Part shown: piece by piece, positions 36,912-45,318 of the stretch
How positions within the stretch are numbered: the first letter of the stretch is position 1
How the letters are laid out: every line of letters begins with the position of its first letter
Notes under the pieces: model-generated
What the model was told of the DNA's origin: nothing
Databases searched by the model: none
What the model saw: the letters and a program-made list of their open reading frames with translations, nothing else
Assembly: GCA_044223665.1 (NCBI GenBank)
Contig: JBGALT010000024.1
Location: 1 to 64,000 of the forward strand
Direction of reading: 5' to 3'
Source of the DNA: JBBSAT01 sp044223665
GTDB taxonomy: Bacteria; Myxococcota_A; Polyangia; Polyangiales; Sandaracinaceae
DNA: 64,000 bases
Translations under genes and position numbers: made by a program

Positions 36912-37451
36912 ATGCGATCTTCCTTCTCGCGTCGCTCTCTCTTCGCCCTCCCACTCGCGGCCCTGCTCGCGCTCGTCCCGAGCTGCGCCAGCCCCACGGC
37001 GCCGGAGGGCTTCACGCTCGTGCTCCAGTTCGCGAACGTGCGCGTCTCGGCGATCGAGGCCCTGCGCCTGACTTTCTCGCCGGTCGTCGAGAACATGCAG
37101 ACGCCCCACTTCGTGGCGCCCATGCGCGGTACCTCGTTCGAGAACGGCGACATCCAGATCAGCGTCGACTCGGTGACCGGGCTGCTCACGATGGTGATCT
37201 CGCCCGAGTACGTCGCCGCGAACGCGACGACGGAGGCCGGCGAGCTCTCGCCCCGTCTCGAGATCGAGCTCTGGACCGACGACACCATGGCGCACATGGG
37301 GCCGCAGGTGCGGGCCACGGCCCAGCGCGGGAACACGCAGATCGCGACCGGCGTCGACTATCTACCCACCTGGCCACCCGTGCTCGGCGGCACGCGCACG
37401 ATCGACGTGCCGTGCATGCCCGGGCTCGAGGCGATGTGCGACGGGCGATGA
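36912..37451 (+). CDS. Predicted lipoprotein
   Basis: 179 residues. Signal MRSSFSRRSLFALP with a lipobox ending LVPSC. The mature part is a single beta-rich domain (FTLVLQFANVRVSAIEALRLTF, ENGDIQISVDSVTGLLTMVI) that resembles an immunoglobulin-like fold, with two late Cys. GAGGAG precedes the ATG. It follows the PEGA protein by 10 nt and overlaps the TPR gene by 4 nt, so the three are probably co-expressed. No family recognised. Confidence 0.72.
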   Translation: MRSSFSRRSLFALPLAALLALVPSCASPTAPEGFTLVLQFANVRVSAIEALRLTFSPVVENMQTPHFVAPMRGTSFENGDIQISVDSVTGLLTMVISPEYVAANATTEAGELSPRLEIELWTDDTMAHMGPQVRATAQRGNTQIATGVDYLPTWPPVLGGTRTIDVPCMPGLEAMCDGR

Positions 37452-38596
37452 CACGGCAGGCGCACACGATCCCGCGCCGGGCTCGTCGGGCCCTCGCGGT
37501 CCACCACGGTCTCTTGCTCTCGGCGCTGCTCGGCGGATGCGGCGCGTACGGTAGCTACCCGATCACGCGCACGGTCGGCGGGCAGACGCGCCAGGGCGTG
37601 TTCGTCTCGCCGCCGCAGTACGAAGACTTCGTCCGCGGGGAGCTCGCGCTCGCCGCGGGGGACTTCCGCTCGGCCGCCGAGTCGTACGAGCGCGCGCGCT
37701 CGGGCGGAGACGACGACCCGCTCCTCTGCGCGCGGCTGGCCGACGCGCGGGATCGCCTCGGCGACCGGGCGGGCGCCGAGCACGCGCTCGCCGACGGAGA
37801 GCACCTCGACGCGCACGCCGAGATCGTCTGGCTCGTGCGGGGCGAGATCGCCGAGCGCCACGGCGAGCTCGACGCGGCGATCGACGCCTTCGAGCGTGCG
37901 CACGCCGCCGAGCCGGGGCGTGAAGCGCCGGTGCTCGCGCTCGCCCGCGTGCTCGAGCAGAGCGGGCACGACGACCGGGCCGCGACGTCTCTCGCCGACT
38001 ACGTCGCACACGCCGAGACACCGCTCGGAGCCGTGCGGGCGAGCCTCGCGCTCGCGCTCTCCCGCGGAGACGCCGTGGCCATCGCCGACGCGGCGACCCG
38101 GCTCGCGCGCCTGGCGCCCGGCCACGAGGACGAGATCGAGCGCGCGGTGCGGGCCCTGCGCGAGCGCGGAGAGGTCCTCGTGGCAGGGCGCCTGCTCGCC
38201 GCGCTGCCGCCCGAGTCGCTCGATCGGGAGCTGGCGATCGAGACCGCCATCGCCGCGCACGATCGGGCCGCGGCCGAGCGACTGCTCGCGTTCCCCGAAG
38301 GCGACGATGCGCGTGCGCTGGTCCGCGACGCGCGCCACTGGCTCGCGCTCGGCGATGCCGCGCGCGCCGCCGAGCTGGCCGAGGTCGCGCGGGCCCGCGA
38401 CGACGCGGGCTCGGAGGCGACGCTCGTGCTCGCCGACGCGCGGCTCGCGGGTGGCCGGCCAGGCGACGCGGCCGCGCTCTACGCGAGCATCCCCGCCGGT
38501 GCCTCGTCGCACGACGCAGCGCGCGAAGGCCTGGCTCGTGCGCTCGAGGCCGCCGGGCTCCCCGCCCTCGGGGCCGAGGTGGCCGCCGCGCGCTGA
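37448..38596 (+). CDS. TPR-repeat lipoprotein
   Basis: 382 residues. Signal with lipobox LLGGC near residue 31, then GAYGSYPITRTVGGQ. The remainder is almost wholly tetratricopeptide-type helical repeats: ALAAGDFRSAAESYERA, GELDAAIDAFERAHAAEPG, QSGHDDRAATSLADY, ALGDAARAAELAEVARA and others. Probably a periplasmic scaffold for protein contacts, with no enzyme motif. The ATG overlaps the previous stop. It closes the three-gene envelope set before the two-component pair. Confidence 0.8.
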   Translation: MTRQAHTIPRRARRALAVHHGLLLSALLGGCGAYGSYPITRTVGGQTRQGVFVSPPQYEDFVRGELALAAGDFRSAAESYERARSGGDDDPLLCARLADARDRLGDRAGAEHALADGEHLDAHAEIVWLVRGEIAERHGELDAAIDAFERAHAAEPGREAPVLALARVLEQSGHDDRAATSLADYVAHAETPLGAVRASLALALSRGDAVAIADAATRLARLAPGHEDEIERAVRALRERGEVLVAGRLLAALPPESLDRELAIETAIAAHDRAAAERLLAFPEGDDARALVRDARHWLALGDAARAAELAEVARARDDAGSEATLVLADARLAGGRPGDAAALYASIPAGASSHDAAREGLARALEAAGLPALGAEVAAAR

Positions 38597-38754
38597 GGGG
38601 CGCTCGGGCGACGGCGGGCCGCCGGGATCGGCCGCACCGCCGCTCGGTGTGCTCCCGCTCCCCCCGCGGCGCCGTCCCTTCGCGGTCCGCCATGGACCGC
38701 TCGCGCCGTCGCCCGGCTTCCGGCGGCCCCGGGCGCTACAACGGAGGGACCCGC

Positions 38755-40044
38755 ATGTCGCCCGCCGTGATGCTCGTCGAGCTCGCCGAGAAGATGGGCC
38801 TCGTCGCGGCCGCGGCGCTGGTCGCCGTCCTCTATCCCCCGCTTCGCAAGCGCTTGCTCGGCGCGGGCGAGCGCATCGACAAGCTCGCCGCGGCGCTCTT
38901 CGGGCTCTTGCTCTCGATCTGGGGCGCGAACCTCGGGTTCCGCTTCGCCAACGAGCACTTCAACGTGCGCGCGATCGGCGTGCTCATCGCGGCGATCCTC
39001 GGTGGCTGGAAGGCGGGCCTCATCGCCGGCCTCGGCGGCGGGCTCTTCTACGCGACGCAGGTCGACGAGGACACCGCGCCCTGGGTGCTGGTGGCGTCGG
39101 TGATCGACGGCGTGCTCGCCGGGCTGCTGGCCGAGCGAAGGCCCGCGTGGGTGCGCGACCCGCCGCGCGTGTTCGGGATCGCGCTGGCGATCCAGGCGGT
39201 GCACATCGTGACCGTCGGCGTCGGGCTGCTCATCGCGGGGACCACCGAGCGCTACCTGCCGGGCTGGCCCGCGCACGTCGTGAAGCTCCTCGTGAACGCA
39301 GCCGGGGTCACGCTCTTCGTCGCCGTCGCGCGCGTGGTGGTCTCGCGCGAGCGCGCGGCCGTGGAGCTGGTCGAGGCGCGGGCCGCCACCGAGCACGCGA
39401 CGCTCGAGTCGCTCCAGCGCCGGCTCGAGCCGCACTTCTTGTTCAACGCGCTCACCGCGATCCGCGCGACCATCCGCAAGGACCCCGAGCGTGCGCGCGA
39501 GCTGGTCGCCGATCTGGCGGACCTCTACCGCTACTTGCTCTCGCATCCCGACGACGCGCCCCTCAAGGCCGAGGTGGCCCACGCGCAGAGCTACGTGGCG
39601 ATCGAGCGCGCACGCCTCGGCGAGGAGCGCCTCCGGCTCGAGGTCGAGGTGCCCGAGATGCTCGCCTCGTGCCCGATTCCGTCGCTGAGCTTGCAGCCGC
39701 TGGTCGAGAACGCGATCCGACACGGCGTCGCGCGACGCGACGGCGCCGGGGTCGTCTCGCTCCGGGCCTCGCGCGACGGCAATGCCTTGGTGCTCGAGGT
39801 CGTCGATCGGACCGACGGCGCGCCCGTCCCCGCCGAGAGCACCGAGCGGGGCAGTGGGATCGCGCTCAAGACGTTGCGCGAGCGGCTGCTACGGCGCTTC
39901 GGCCCGGACGCGACGCTCGTGCTCGACGTGAGCGAGGGCGGCGCCACCGCGACGATGCGCCTTCCGATCGCGTCCGACGCGGCCGCGTCCGAGCGGAAAG
40001 CGGACCTGCGCCGCGCGCACGCGCTCGAGGGATCGGGGCGATGA
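38755..40044 (+). CDS. LytS-type sensor histidine kinase
   Basis: 429 residues. Six or so membrane helices (about 10-200) of the 5TM-LYT type, a short coiled segment, then a His_kinase domain with the phospho-acceptor in EPHFLFNALTAIRATIR, followed by an HATPase region with SLQPLVENAIRHGV and GIALKTLRERL. LytS kinases often sense small metabolites or envelope state and phosphorylate LytTR regulators. Its partner is the next gene, 88 nt downstream. The ATG has CGGAGGG upstream. Confidence 0.88.
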   Translation: MSPAVMLVELAEKMGLVAAAALVAVLYPPLRKRLLGAGERIDKLAAALFGLLLSIWGANLGFRFANEHFNVRAIGVLIAAILGGWKAGLIAGLGGGLFYATQVDEDTAPWVLVASVIDGVLAGLLAERRPAWVRDPPRVFGIALAIQAVHIVTVGVGLLIAGTTERYLPGWPAHVVKLLVNAAGVTLFVAVARVVVSRERAAVELVEARAATEHATLESLQRRLEPHFLFNALTAIRATIRKDPERARELVADLADLYRYLLSHPDDAPLKAEVAHAQSYVAIERARLGEERLRLEVEVPEMLASCPIPSLSLQPLVENAIRHGVARRDGAGVVSLRASRDGNALVLEVVDRTDGAPVPAESTERGSGIALKTLRERLLRRFGPDATLVLDVSEGGATATMRLPIASDAAASERKADLRRAHALEGSGR

Positions 40045-40132
40045 GCGTCGTACGACGGGGAATGGCATGCGCGCAGCCGTGCGTTGGCTCCGAATGGGAG
40101 CGAGCGCGCCGGGCGCGCGAGGAGAGCGAGAC

Positions 40133-40930
40133 ATGAGCCGAGCGGGCAGCGAGCTGGACGGGGCCGACCTCTTGCGCGCGATCGTCGTGGACGACGAGCC
40201 GCTGGCGCGCGACGAGCTGGGGTTCTTGCTGGGGGAAGCCGGTGGCGTCGAGGTCGTCGGCCAAGCGGGCTCGGCCGGGCGGGCGCTCGAGCTCGTCGAC
40301 GAGCTCGCGCCCGACGTGGCCTTCGTCGATCTCCGGATGCCGGGGCCCGACGGGCTCGCCCTGGCGGAGGCCATCCACGCGCGTCACCCGGGCTTGCCCG
40401 TCGTCGTCGTCAGCGCGCACGACGAGGGGGCGCTCCGAGGCTTCGAGGTCGGCGTGGTCGACTACCTGCTCAAGCCGGCGCGCTTGCCGCGGGTCAAGCA
40501 GGCGGTCGAGCGCGTGCGCGAGCGACGCGTGGCCCAGGGCGCGGCTTCGTCTGGCGGCGGCGACCTCGCAGGCCCGACGTCGGGCGAGCCTCTGACGCGG
40601 CTGGCGGTCAAGCGGCGCGGAGCGCTCGTCGTCGTCGACATCGCCGACGTCGTCTGGTTCGAGATGAAGGACGAGCTGGTCTGGGCCGTGACCGAGACCG
40701 ACCGCTACGCGCTCGACCTCACGCTCGCCGCGCTCGAGCAGCGCCTGCCGAAGAGCACGTTCTTCCGCTCCCACCGCGGCTACCTCGTGCGGCTCGACCG
40801 CATCAAGACGCTCGAGCCGAGCGGCGCCGGGACGTTCGACATGCTCCTGGCGCACCCCGACAAGCCGAAGGTCCCGCTCGCGCGCGAGCGCGCCCGCATC
40901 CTGCGCGACTTGATCCCCATCGCCGGTTGA
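40133..40930 (+). CDS. LytTR response regulator
   Basis: 265 residues from ATG 40133 with GAGGAG upstream. Receiver (about 14-130) with VVDDEP, phospho-acceptor Asp in VAFVDLRMPG and lysine in YLLKPA. The C-terminal LytTR DNA-binding domain (about 163-262) has RLAVKRRGALVVVDIADVVWFE and FFRSHRGYLVRLDRIKTLEP. It is the partner of the LytS kinase. The targets are unknown; no LytTR direct-repeat site was identified by eye in nearby promoters. Its stop is immediately adjacent to the stop of the convergent signal-peptidase-like gene. Confidence 0.9.
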   Translation: MSRAGSELDGADLLRAIVVDDEPLARDELGFLLGEAGGVEVVGQAGSAGRALELVDELAPDVAFVDLRMPGPDGLALAEAIHARHPGLPVVVVSAHDEGALRGFEVGVVDYLLKPARLPRVKQAVERVRERRVAQGAASSGGGDLAGPTSGEPLTRLAVKRRGALVVVDIADVVWFEMKDELVWAVTETDRYALDLTLAALEQRLPKSTFFRSHRGYLVRLDRIKTLEPSGAGTFDMLLAHPDKPKVPLARERARILRDLIPIAG

Positions 40931-41551
40931 TCAGTCGATGAGGTCGAAGGTCGAGTTGCCGATCTCCGGCGGCGTCGACTCGCTCATCCCCACGCGCATG
41001 AACACGCGCCCGATGCAGCGCGACTCGGGCACGGGCCCGAACTCGCGGCTGTCCTCGCCGGTGTAGGTGCGGTTGTCGTCGAGCAGATAGATGCCGTCGT
41101 AGTCCCCGGTCGGGCGCATCCGGAACGCGTGGCCCTCGCGCTGGAAGACCAGGTGCGAGTCGTTGCCGAGCACCTCGACGCCCCACCGCATCGGAACCTG
41201 AACGTGCTCGGTGCGATCGTAGTACTGGACCGTCCCGCGCCAGTCGGTCGACGGGAACGTGCGCTCGATGCGGAGGCGCCCGCGATCGATGCTGAGGTCG
41301 GCGCCGTTGCGGCCCACGACGCGCCCCATGACGAAGCGGGTGTCGAGCGTCGGATGCCGGCAGAGCATCACGGCGCCGTGATCGGCGTGGCTGTCCCGCC
41401 AGACGAGGACCGTGTCTCCCGCGAAGAGCGTCGGTGCCATCCCGTCGTGACCCACCACGACGATGTCGACGAACCACGTCTTCAAGATCGCGGCCACCAC
41501 GCCCAGCACGAGCACCACGACCCCGAGGAACTTCCAGCCCTGACCTTTCAT
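40931..41551 (-). CDS. Signal peptidase I homologue lacking catalytic Ser and Lys
   Basis: 206 residues. One N-terminal membrane helix (about 7-27), then the S26 periplasmic fold. Box E is well kept (LLDDNRTYTGEDSREFGPV), so the family is clear. In box B, where the nucleophile should precede Met (S-M-x-P-T), the sequence is D36-G37-M38-A-P-T. In box D, where K-R-x-V-G supplies the base, it is G76-R-V-V-G. Both catalytic residues are therefore replaced by glycine, and proteolysis seems unlikely. It could bind signal peptides or modulate the true LepB. A TACGCT box lies 8 nt before the ATG. Confidence 0.85.
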   Translation of the reverse strand: MKGQGWKFLGVVVLVLGVVAAILKTWFVDIVVVGHDGMAPTLFAGDTVLVWRDSHADHGAVMLCRHPTLDTRFVMGRVVGRNGADLSIDRGRLRIERTFPSTDWRGTVQYYDRTEHVQVPMRWGVEVLGNDSHLVFQREGHAFRMRPTGDYDGIYLLDDNRTYTGEDSREFGPVPESRCIGRVFMRVGMSESTPPEIGNSTFDLID

Positions 41552-41559
41552 CCGCTCGC

Positions 41560-41565
41560 AGCGTA
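41560..41565 (-). promoter_or_regulatory. -10-like box of a probable leaderless gene
   Basis: Minus-strand TACGCT, 8 nt before the ATG at 41551. Confidence 0.5.
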
Positions 41566-41646
41566 GCGCGCTCGCCGGGAGCGCTGGGCGATTTGTCGCC
41601 CCCGGGTGCTTGACCGAGATTTCCCGGTCGTGGGAAGGAGCACCTC

Positions 41647-42228
41647 ATGAAGCGCCGCCTGCTCCCGTTCCTGCTCCTCACCGCCGGCTTCCTCCTCGGG
41701 AGGGCCTCGCTCGAGCCCTTCGCGCTCGCGCAGCCCAGCGTGGCCGGCGAAGGCGCCACCGAAGAGACGACGACGGTGCCGGAGGGCCAGCCGCGCTACC
41801 TGGCCGCGATGCGCGCCGAGCTCTCCTCGATGGGCATCGCCGACGCCGCGTGCGAGGCGACCGACGAGCAGCGGGCGCACTGCCGGCTCACGCAGTCGGG
41901 CAGCACGACCGACCGCGCCTACGAGGTCCACCTCGCGTACAGCGACGTGACGGACACGATCTACGCCTACATCGATCGCTACCTCGTCGCGCCCGGCGAC
42001 GGCGAGCACACCGATGCGCTGATGCGCCGGCTGATGGAGCTGAACTGGACGATGCTGCTCGGCAAGTTCGAGTGGGATCCGACGGACGGCGAGATCCGAC
42101 TCGCGATGGTGCTCAACACCGACTCGAACTTCGATCGCCGTGCGTTCCGCAGCACGGTGCGCGCGCTGACCGCACTGGCCGATCGCCACTACGGCGAGCT
42201 GAACCGGCTGCGCGAGACGGGTCGATAG
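41647..42228 (+). CDS. Secreted YbjN-domain protein
   Basis: 193 residues. N-terminal membrane/signal segment (about 1-28, MKRRLLPFLLLTAGFLLGRAS), a short linker, then a YbjN-like alpha/beta domain (about 50-185): YLAAMRAELSSMG, a beta sheet, LMRRLMELNWTMLLGKFEWDP and AFRSTVRALTALADRHY. YbjN domains resemble type III chaperones in fold and are usually cytoplasmic, so an exported one is slightly unusual. GGAAGGAGC precedes the ATG. Function unknown. Confidence 0.78.
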   Translation: MKRRLLPFLLLTAGFLLGRASLEPFALAQPSVAGEGATEETTTVPEGQPRYLAAMRAELSSMGIADAACEATDEQRAHCRLTQSGSTTDRAYEVHLAYSDVTDTIYAYIDRYLVAPGDGEHTDALMRRLMELNWTMLLGKFEWDPTDGEIRLAMVLNTDSNFDRRAFRSTVRALTALADRHYGELNRLRETGR

Positions 42229-42237
42229 GCCCGCCTC

Positions 42238-43725
42238 CTACCGGCGGCGCTTCTTCTCGAGGAACGGGATGCGGTCGCGGATCTTCTCGGCGCGGCCGAG
42301 GAGCGCAGCGGCGCGGCCGCCGTACTCCTTCACCATCCGCATCACGACGCCCTCATCGCCGTCGCTCATCGGGTCGAACCCGGGATCGGCGGCGTGCGGC
42401 CCGTACATCTTCTCCATGAGCTCGAGCACGGTGGTCTTCACCATCCCGCGGAAGGGGACCTTGGCCATCATGCCGTACATCGCGGCGTTGCCGCGCGTCG
42501 GCAGGCCCGGATGCGTCTCGAGCCAGTGCATCGCCGTGCGCAGATCCTCGAGGTACTCATCCACGACGCGCGCGTGGTTGGACGTCACCGTCAGGTGGAT
42601 GCAGTTGGGGCTCTGCATCCGGTCGACCGTCCAGTCGCGATCCTCGAGCTGATCGGCGAGCGCGAACACGTCGATGCCGCTCCGCTCGGTCGTGCGGTAG
42701 GCGACGATCGGTGCATCGGGCCGCGCGACGACCTCGAGGCCGTCGATCGCTTCGATGCCGTCGACCAGGCGCCGCGCCGTCTTCATCGCCTCGCCGGCAT
42801 GGTGCTGATAGCCGTCTTCGCCGAGCGCCATCATCGCGGCCCAGGCCGCGGCGATCGTGCCGCCCGGGCGCGTTCCCGGCATGCTGGGCGAGATGTAGAT
42901 GCCGCCCGGCCAGTCCGTCGACACGAAGAACTGGTGCTTGAGGTAGCTCATGTCGCGGTAGGTGATCGTGGAAGCGCCCTTGGGCGCGAGGCCGTACTTG
43001 TGGATGTCGGCCGAGATGCTGGTCACGCCGGGCACGCGGAAGTCCCAGAGCGGAAGGTCCTGCCCGAGACGCTCGAGCCAGGGCAGCACGAACCCACCGA
43101 CGCACGCGTCGACGTGGAACGGGATCTTCTTGCGCTGGGCGAAGCGCCCGATCTCCTCGATCGGATCGATCACGCCATGCGGGTACTGCGGAGCGGAGGC
43201 CGCGATGAGCACCGTGCTCGCGTCGACGAGGCTCTCGAGATCCCGGACGTCGGCGCGCATGTCGCCCCGCACGCGCGCGTACCGGATCTCGACGCCGAAG
43301 TACGACGCGGCCTTGTCGAACGCGACGTGGATCGTCTCGGGCACCACGATGTTCGGCTTGCCGAGGCGCTTGTTCTTCGCGCGCGCGCGGTCGCGTGCGG
43401 TCTTCACGGCGAGCAAGATCGACTCGGTGCCGCCGGTCGTCATCGTCCCCACCGCGCTCGGCCCGCCGTTCAGCATCGCGCAGGTCATGCGCACGACCTC
43501 GGCCTCCATCCGCCGGAGGCTCTGGAACGCCATCGGGTTCAGCGCGTTCTCGGCGAAGTAGAGGTTGTGGGCCTTCTCGAGGAAGGCGTGGTGCGCATCG
43601 CCACCGTAGTAGACCAGGCTGAAGACCCGCCCGCCCTTCCAGTCGGCGTCGCGCTCGCGGAACGCCGACATCTGGGAGAGCAGCTCTTCGTGCGGCACGC
43701 CGCGCGCGGGGATGGTGACGCTCAT
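42238..43725 (-). CDS. PLP-dependent decarboxylase-family enzyme, sphingosine-1-phosphate-lyase-like
   Basis: 495 residues, group II PLP decarboxylase fold. Key elements: GTMTTGGTESILLAVKTARDRA (phosphate-binding turn), HVAFDKAASYFGVE, HVDACVGGFVLPW and the PLP-lysine motif SADIHKYGLAPKGAS. The closest well-known family is the eukaryote-like sphingosine-1-phosphate lyase (Dpl1/SGPL1 and the Legionella Spl), which cleaves phosphorylated sphingoid bases to an aldehyde and phosphoethanolamine. Glutamate decarboxylase is the main alternative, but YISPSMPGTRPGG favours the lyase group. A TAGCTT box lies 8 nt before the ATG. Confidence 0.82.
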   Translation of the reverse strand: MSVTIPARGVPHEELLSQMSAFRERDADWKGGRVFSLVYYGGDAHHAFLEKAHNLYFAENALNPMAFQSLRRMEAEVVRMTCAMLNGGPSAVGTMTTGGTESILLAVKTARDRARAKNKRLGKPNIVVPETIHVAFDKAASYFGVEIRYARVRGDMRADVRDLESLVDASTVLIAASAPQYPHGVIDPIEEIGRFAQRKKIPFHVDACVGGFVLPWLERLGQDLPLWDFRVPGVTSISADIHKYGLAPKGASTITYRDMSYLKHQFFVSTDWPGGIYISPSMPGTRPGGTIAAAWAAMMALGEDGYQHHAGEAMKTARRLVDGIEAIDGLEVVARPDAPIVAYRTTERSGIDVFALADQLEDRDWTVDRMQSPNCIHLTVTSNHARVVDEYLEDLRTAMHWLETHPGLPTRGNAAMYGMMAKVPFRGMVKTTVLELMEKMYGPHAADPGFDPMSDGDEGVVMRMVKEYGGRAAALLGRAEKIRDRIPFLEKKRRR

Positions 43726-43733
43726 CGCGCGCG

Positions 43734-43739
43734 AAGCTA
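43734..43739 (-). promoter_or_regulatory. -10-like box of a probable leaderless gene
   Basis: Minus-strand TAGCTT, 8 nt before the ATG at 43725. Confidence 0.4.
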
Positions 43740-43780
43740 CGACGTGGTGCCCGCTTTGGCGAGCGATCGCGAGGCCGCCT

Positions 43781-45247
43781 TCAGTGCGCGAGCGAGAGGT
43801 TCAGGTACGCCGGATCCTCGGTGACCTCGCGCACGAGATAGGGCGCGAGCCAGCCGGGGATCTCGGGGACGCGCTCGGGCGACGGGAGCTCGACCTCGGC
43901 GAGCACCAGCTCGCGATCGACGAACACGTCGATCTCCCAGGTGAGGTCCGCCTCGGCGACGGCGTAGCGGTGCTTGCGGACGCGCTTGCCCACCGTGAGG
44001 GACCACAGCTTCTCGTAGACCTTCTGCGAGCAGGGCTCTTCGACCTCGATGCGCGAGACGCCGCTGCCGAGCTTGACGGTGCGCAGATGGACGACGCCGG
44101 TGTCGGTCTCCTTGCGCCGCACGCGCTCGTGGAGCCGCTCGCCGGGCAGATACCCCTGATCGATCTTGGCGAAGGGACGCCCCTCGAGCAGCGGCGGCGC
44201 CGCGCGGAGCAGGAACTTGCGCTCGATCTCCATCGGTAGGGCGGGGCGCGGTGGCGCCTCGAGCGTGCTCGCCAGGGACTCGAGCGTGCCGAGGATCTCC
44301 GTCAGACCGTTGCCCTGCACGTACTCCGTGATCACCTCGCCGAGCAGGCGCGCCTTGTCGGCGTGGGCCTCGCGCAGGAGCGATGCGAGCCCCGGCTCTT
44401 CGCCGGCCAGCGGCTCGTCGAGCGCGCCCTCGCGCGTCGTCGCCGCCTGCGCGAGCCGCCGCGCCCGATCGAGCGCCTGCGCTTCCATCGCCTTGGTCAG
44501 CGCGCTCGTCCGAACGGCCAGGTCGTTGAGCGTGCCGAGCCGTTCCTGCAGAACGCGCAGGGCGCGCGCTCCTTCGCGGGCCTCTTCGAGCTCGTTCTTC
44601 AGCGGCTCGACGAGGTAGCGGATGCGCTTTCCGTGGATGCGCGCTTCGTGCGCGATCGCCTCGTCCTCGATGGTGCGCACCGACGCGAGCGCGGCCGACA
44701 GACGCGCCGTCTCCGCGCGCAAGTGCCGGGCGATGCGCTCGCCGAAGCGCGAGGGGATCCGATCGCCGACGAGCGAACGCTCCTCGCGGAAGTGCCCGAG
44801 GTCGCTCTTCAGCTTCGGGAGCAGGTGCACGAGCTCGGGCACGAGCACGTCCTTCAGCTGCTCGTAGGCCTTCTCCTTCCGCTCGGAGAGCGCGGCCGCC
44901 CACCAGCGCGCACCGGCACGCTCGGTCCAGTCGTGTCGCCCGAGCTGGCCCTCGATCCACGCGAGCTGCACCTCGGCATCGCGCGCATCGCCCGTGGCGC
45001 GGGCGATCGCGCGCACGCGCTTGCTCGGACGCTTCTTGAGCGACTCCTCGAGCTCGTCCTCGAAGAAGCGGACGATCGAGCGCAGGCGGCGAAGCGCGAC
45101 CCGTAGATCGTGCAGGGACTCCGGATCGGAGCCGGCCAGGAGCTTGCTCGCCGCCTCGCTCGCCTCGTCGACGTAGCCGATCGCGACGCGACGCGCGCCT
45201 TCCTCGGGGCTCGTCTCGGAGAGCGGGACCGTGAGCGGAGTGACCAC
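43781..45247 (-). CDS. CHAD-CYTH fusion protein
   Basis: 488 residues from a GTG at 45247. The N-terminal CHAD domain (about 15-280) has histidine-rich helices (SLHDLRVALRRLRSIVRFFE, IHGKRIRYLVEPLKNE) that bind polyphosphate or other polyanions. The C-terminal CYTH (triphosphate tunnel metalloenzyme) domain (about 340-488) has the EIERKFLL motif, QGYLPGE, RVRRKE, basic strands and EVELP. Known fusions usually place CYTH first; this order is reversed. Expected role: triphosphate or polyphosphate binding or hydrolysis in the cytosol. The start is supported by TACAAC 7 nt upstream and a shared palindromic operator region. Confidence 0.87.
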   Translation of the reverse strand: MVTPLTVPLSETSPEEGARRVAIGYVDEASEAASKLLAGSDPESLHDLRVALRRLRSIVRFFEDELEESLKKRPSKRVRAIARATGDARDAEVQLAWIEGQLGRHDWTERAGARWWAAALSERKEKAYEQLKDVLVPELVHLLPKLKSDLGHFREERSLVGDRIPSRFGERIARHLRAETARLSAALASVRTIEDEAIAHEARIHGKRIRYLVEPLKNELEEAREGARALRVLQERLGTLNDLAVRTSALTKAMEAQALDRARRLAQAATTREGALDEPLAGEEPGLASLLREAHADKARLLGEVITEYVQGNGLTEILGTLESLASTLEAPPRPALPMEIERKFLLRAAPPLLEGRPFAKIDQGYLPGERLHERVRRKETDTGVVHLRTVKLGSGVSRIEVEEPCSQKVYEKLWSLTVGKRVRKHRYAVAEADLTWEIDVFVDRELVLAEVELPSPERVPEIPGWLAPYLVREVTEDPAYLNLSLAH

Positions 45248-45254
45248 GTCGGGC

Positions 45255-45260
45255 GTTGTA
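45255..45260 (-). promoter_or_regulatory. -10-like box of a probable leaderless gene
   Basis: Minus-strand TACAAC, 7 nt before the GTG at 45247. Confidence 0.5.
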
Positions 45261-45277
45261 CCCGATCTGGGCGCGAG

Positions 45278-45297
45278 CGAGCGTGACGTCACGCTCG
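45278..45297. promoter_or_regulatory. 20-bp perfect palindrome between divergent genes
   Basis: CGAGCGTGACGTCACGCTCG is fully self-complementary and sits between the CHAD-CYTH promoter (minus) and the TerB-like promoter (plus). It overlaps a -35-like GTGACG 18 nt before the plus-strand box TATCGT. A dimeric regulator could control both genes. Confidence 0.65.
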
Positions 45298-45306
45298 GGG
45301 CCGCGC

Positions 45307-45312
45307 TATCGT
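45307..45312 (+). promoter_or_regulatory. -10-like box of a probable leaderless gene
   Basis: TATCGT, 6 nt before the ATG at 45319. Confidence 0.6.
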
Positions 45313-45318
45313 CGCGTC

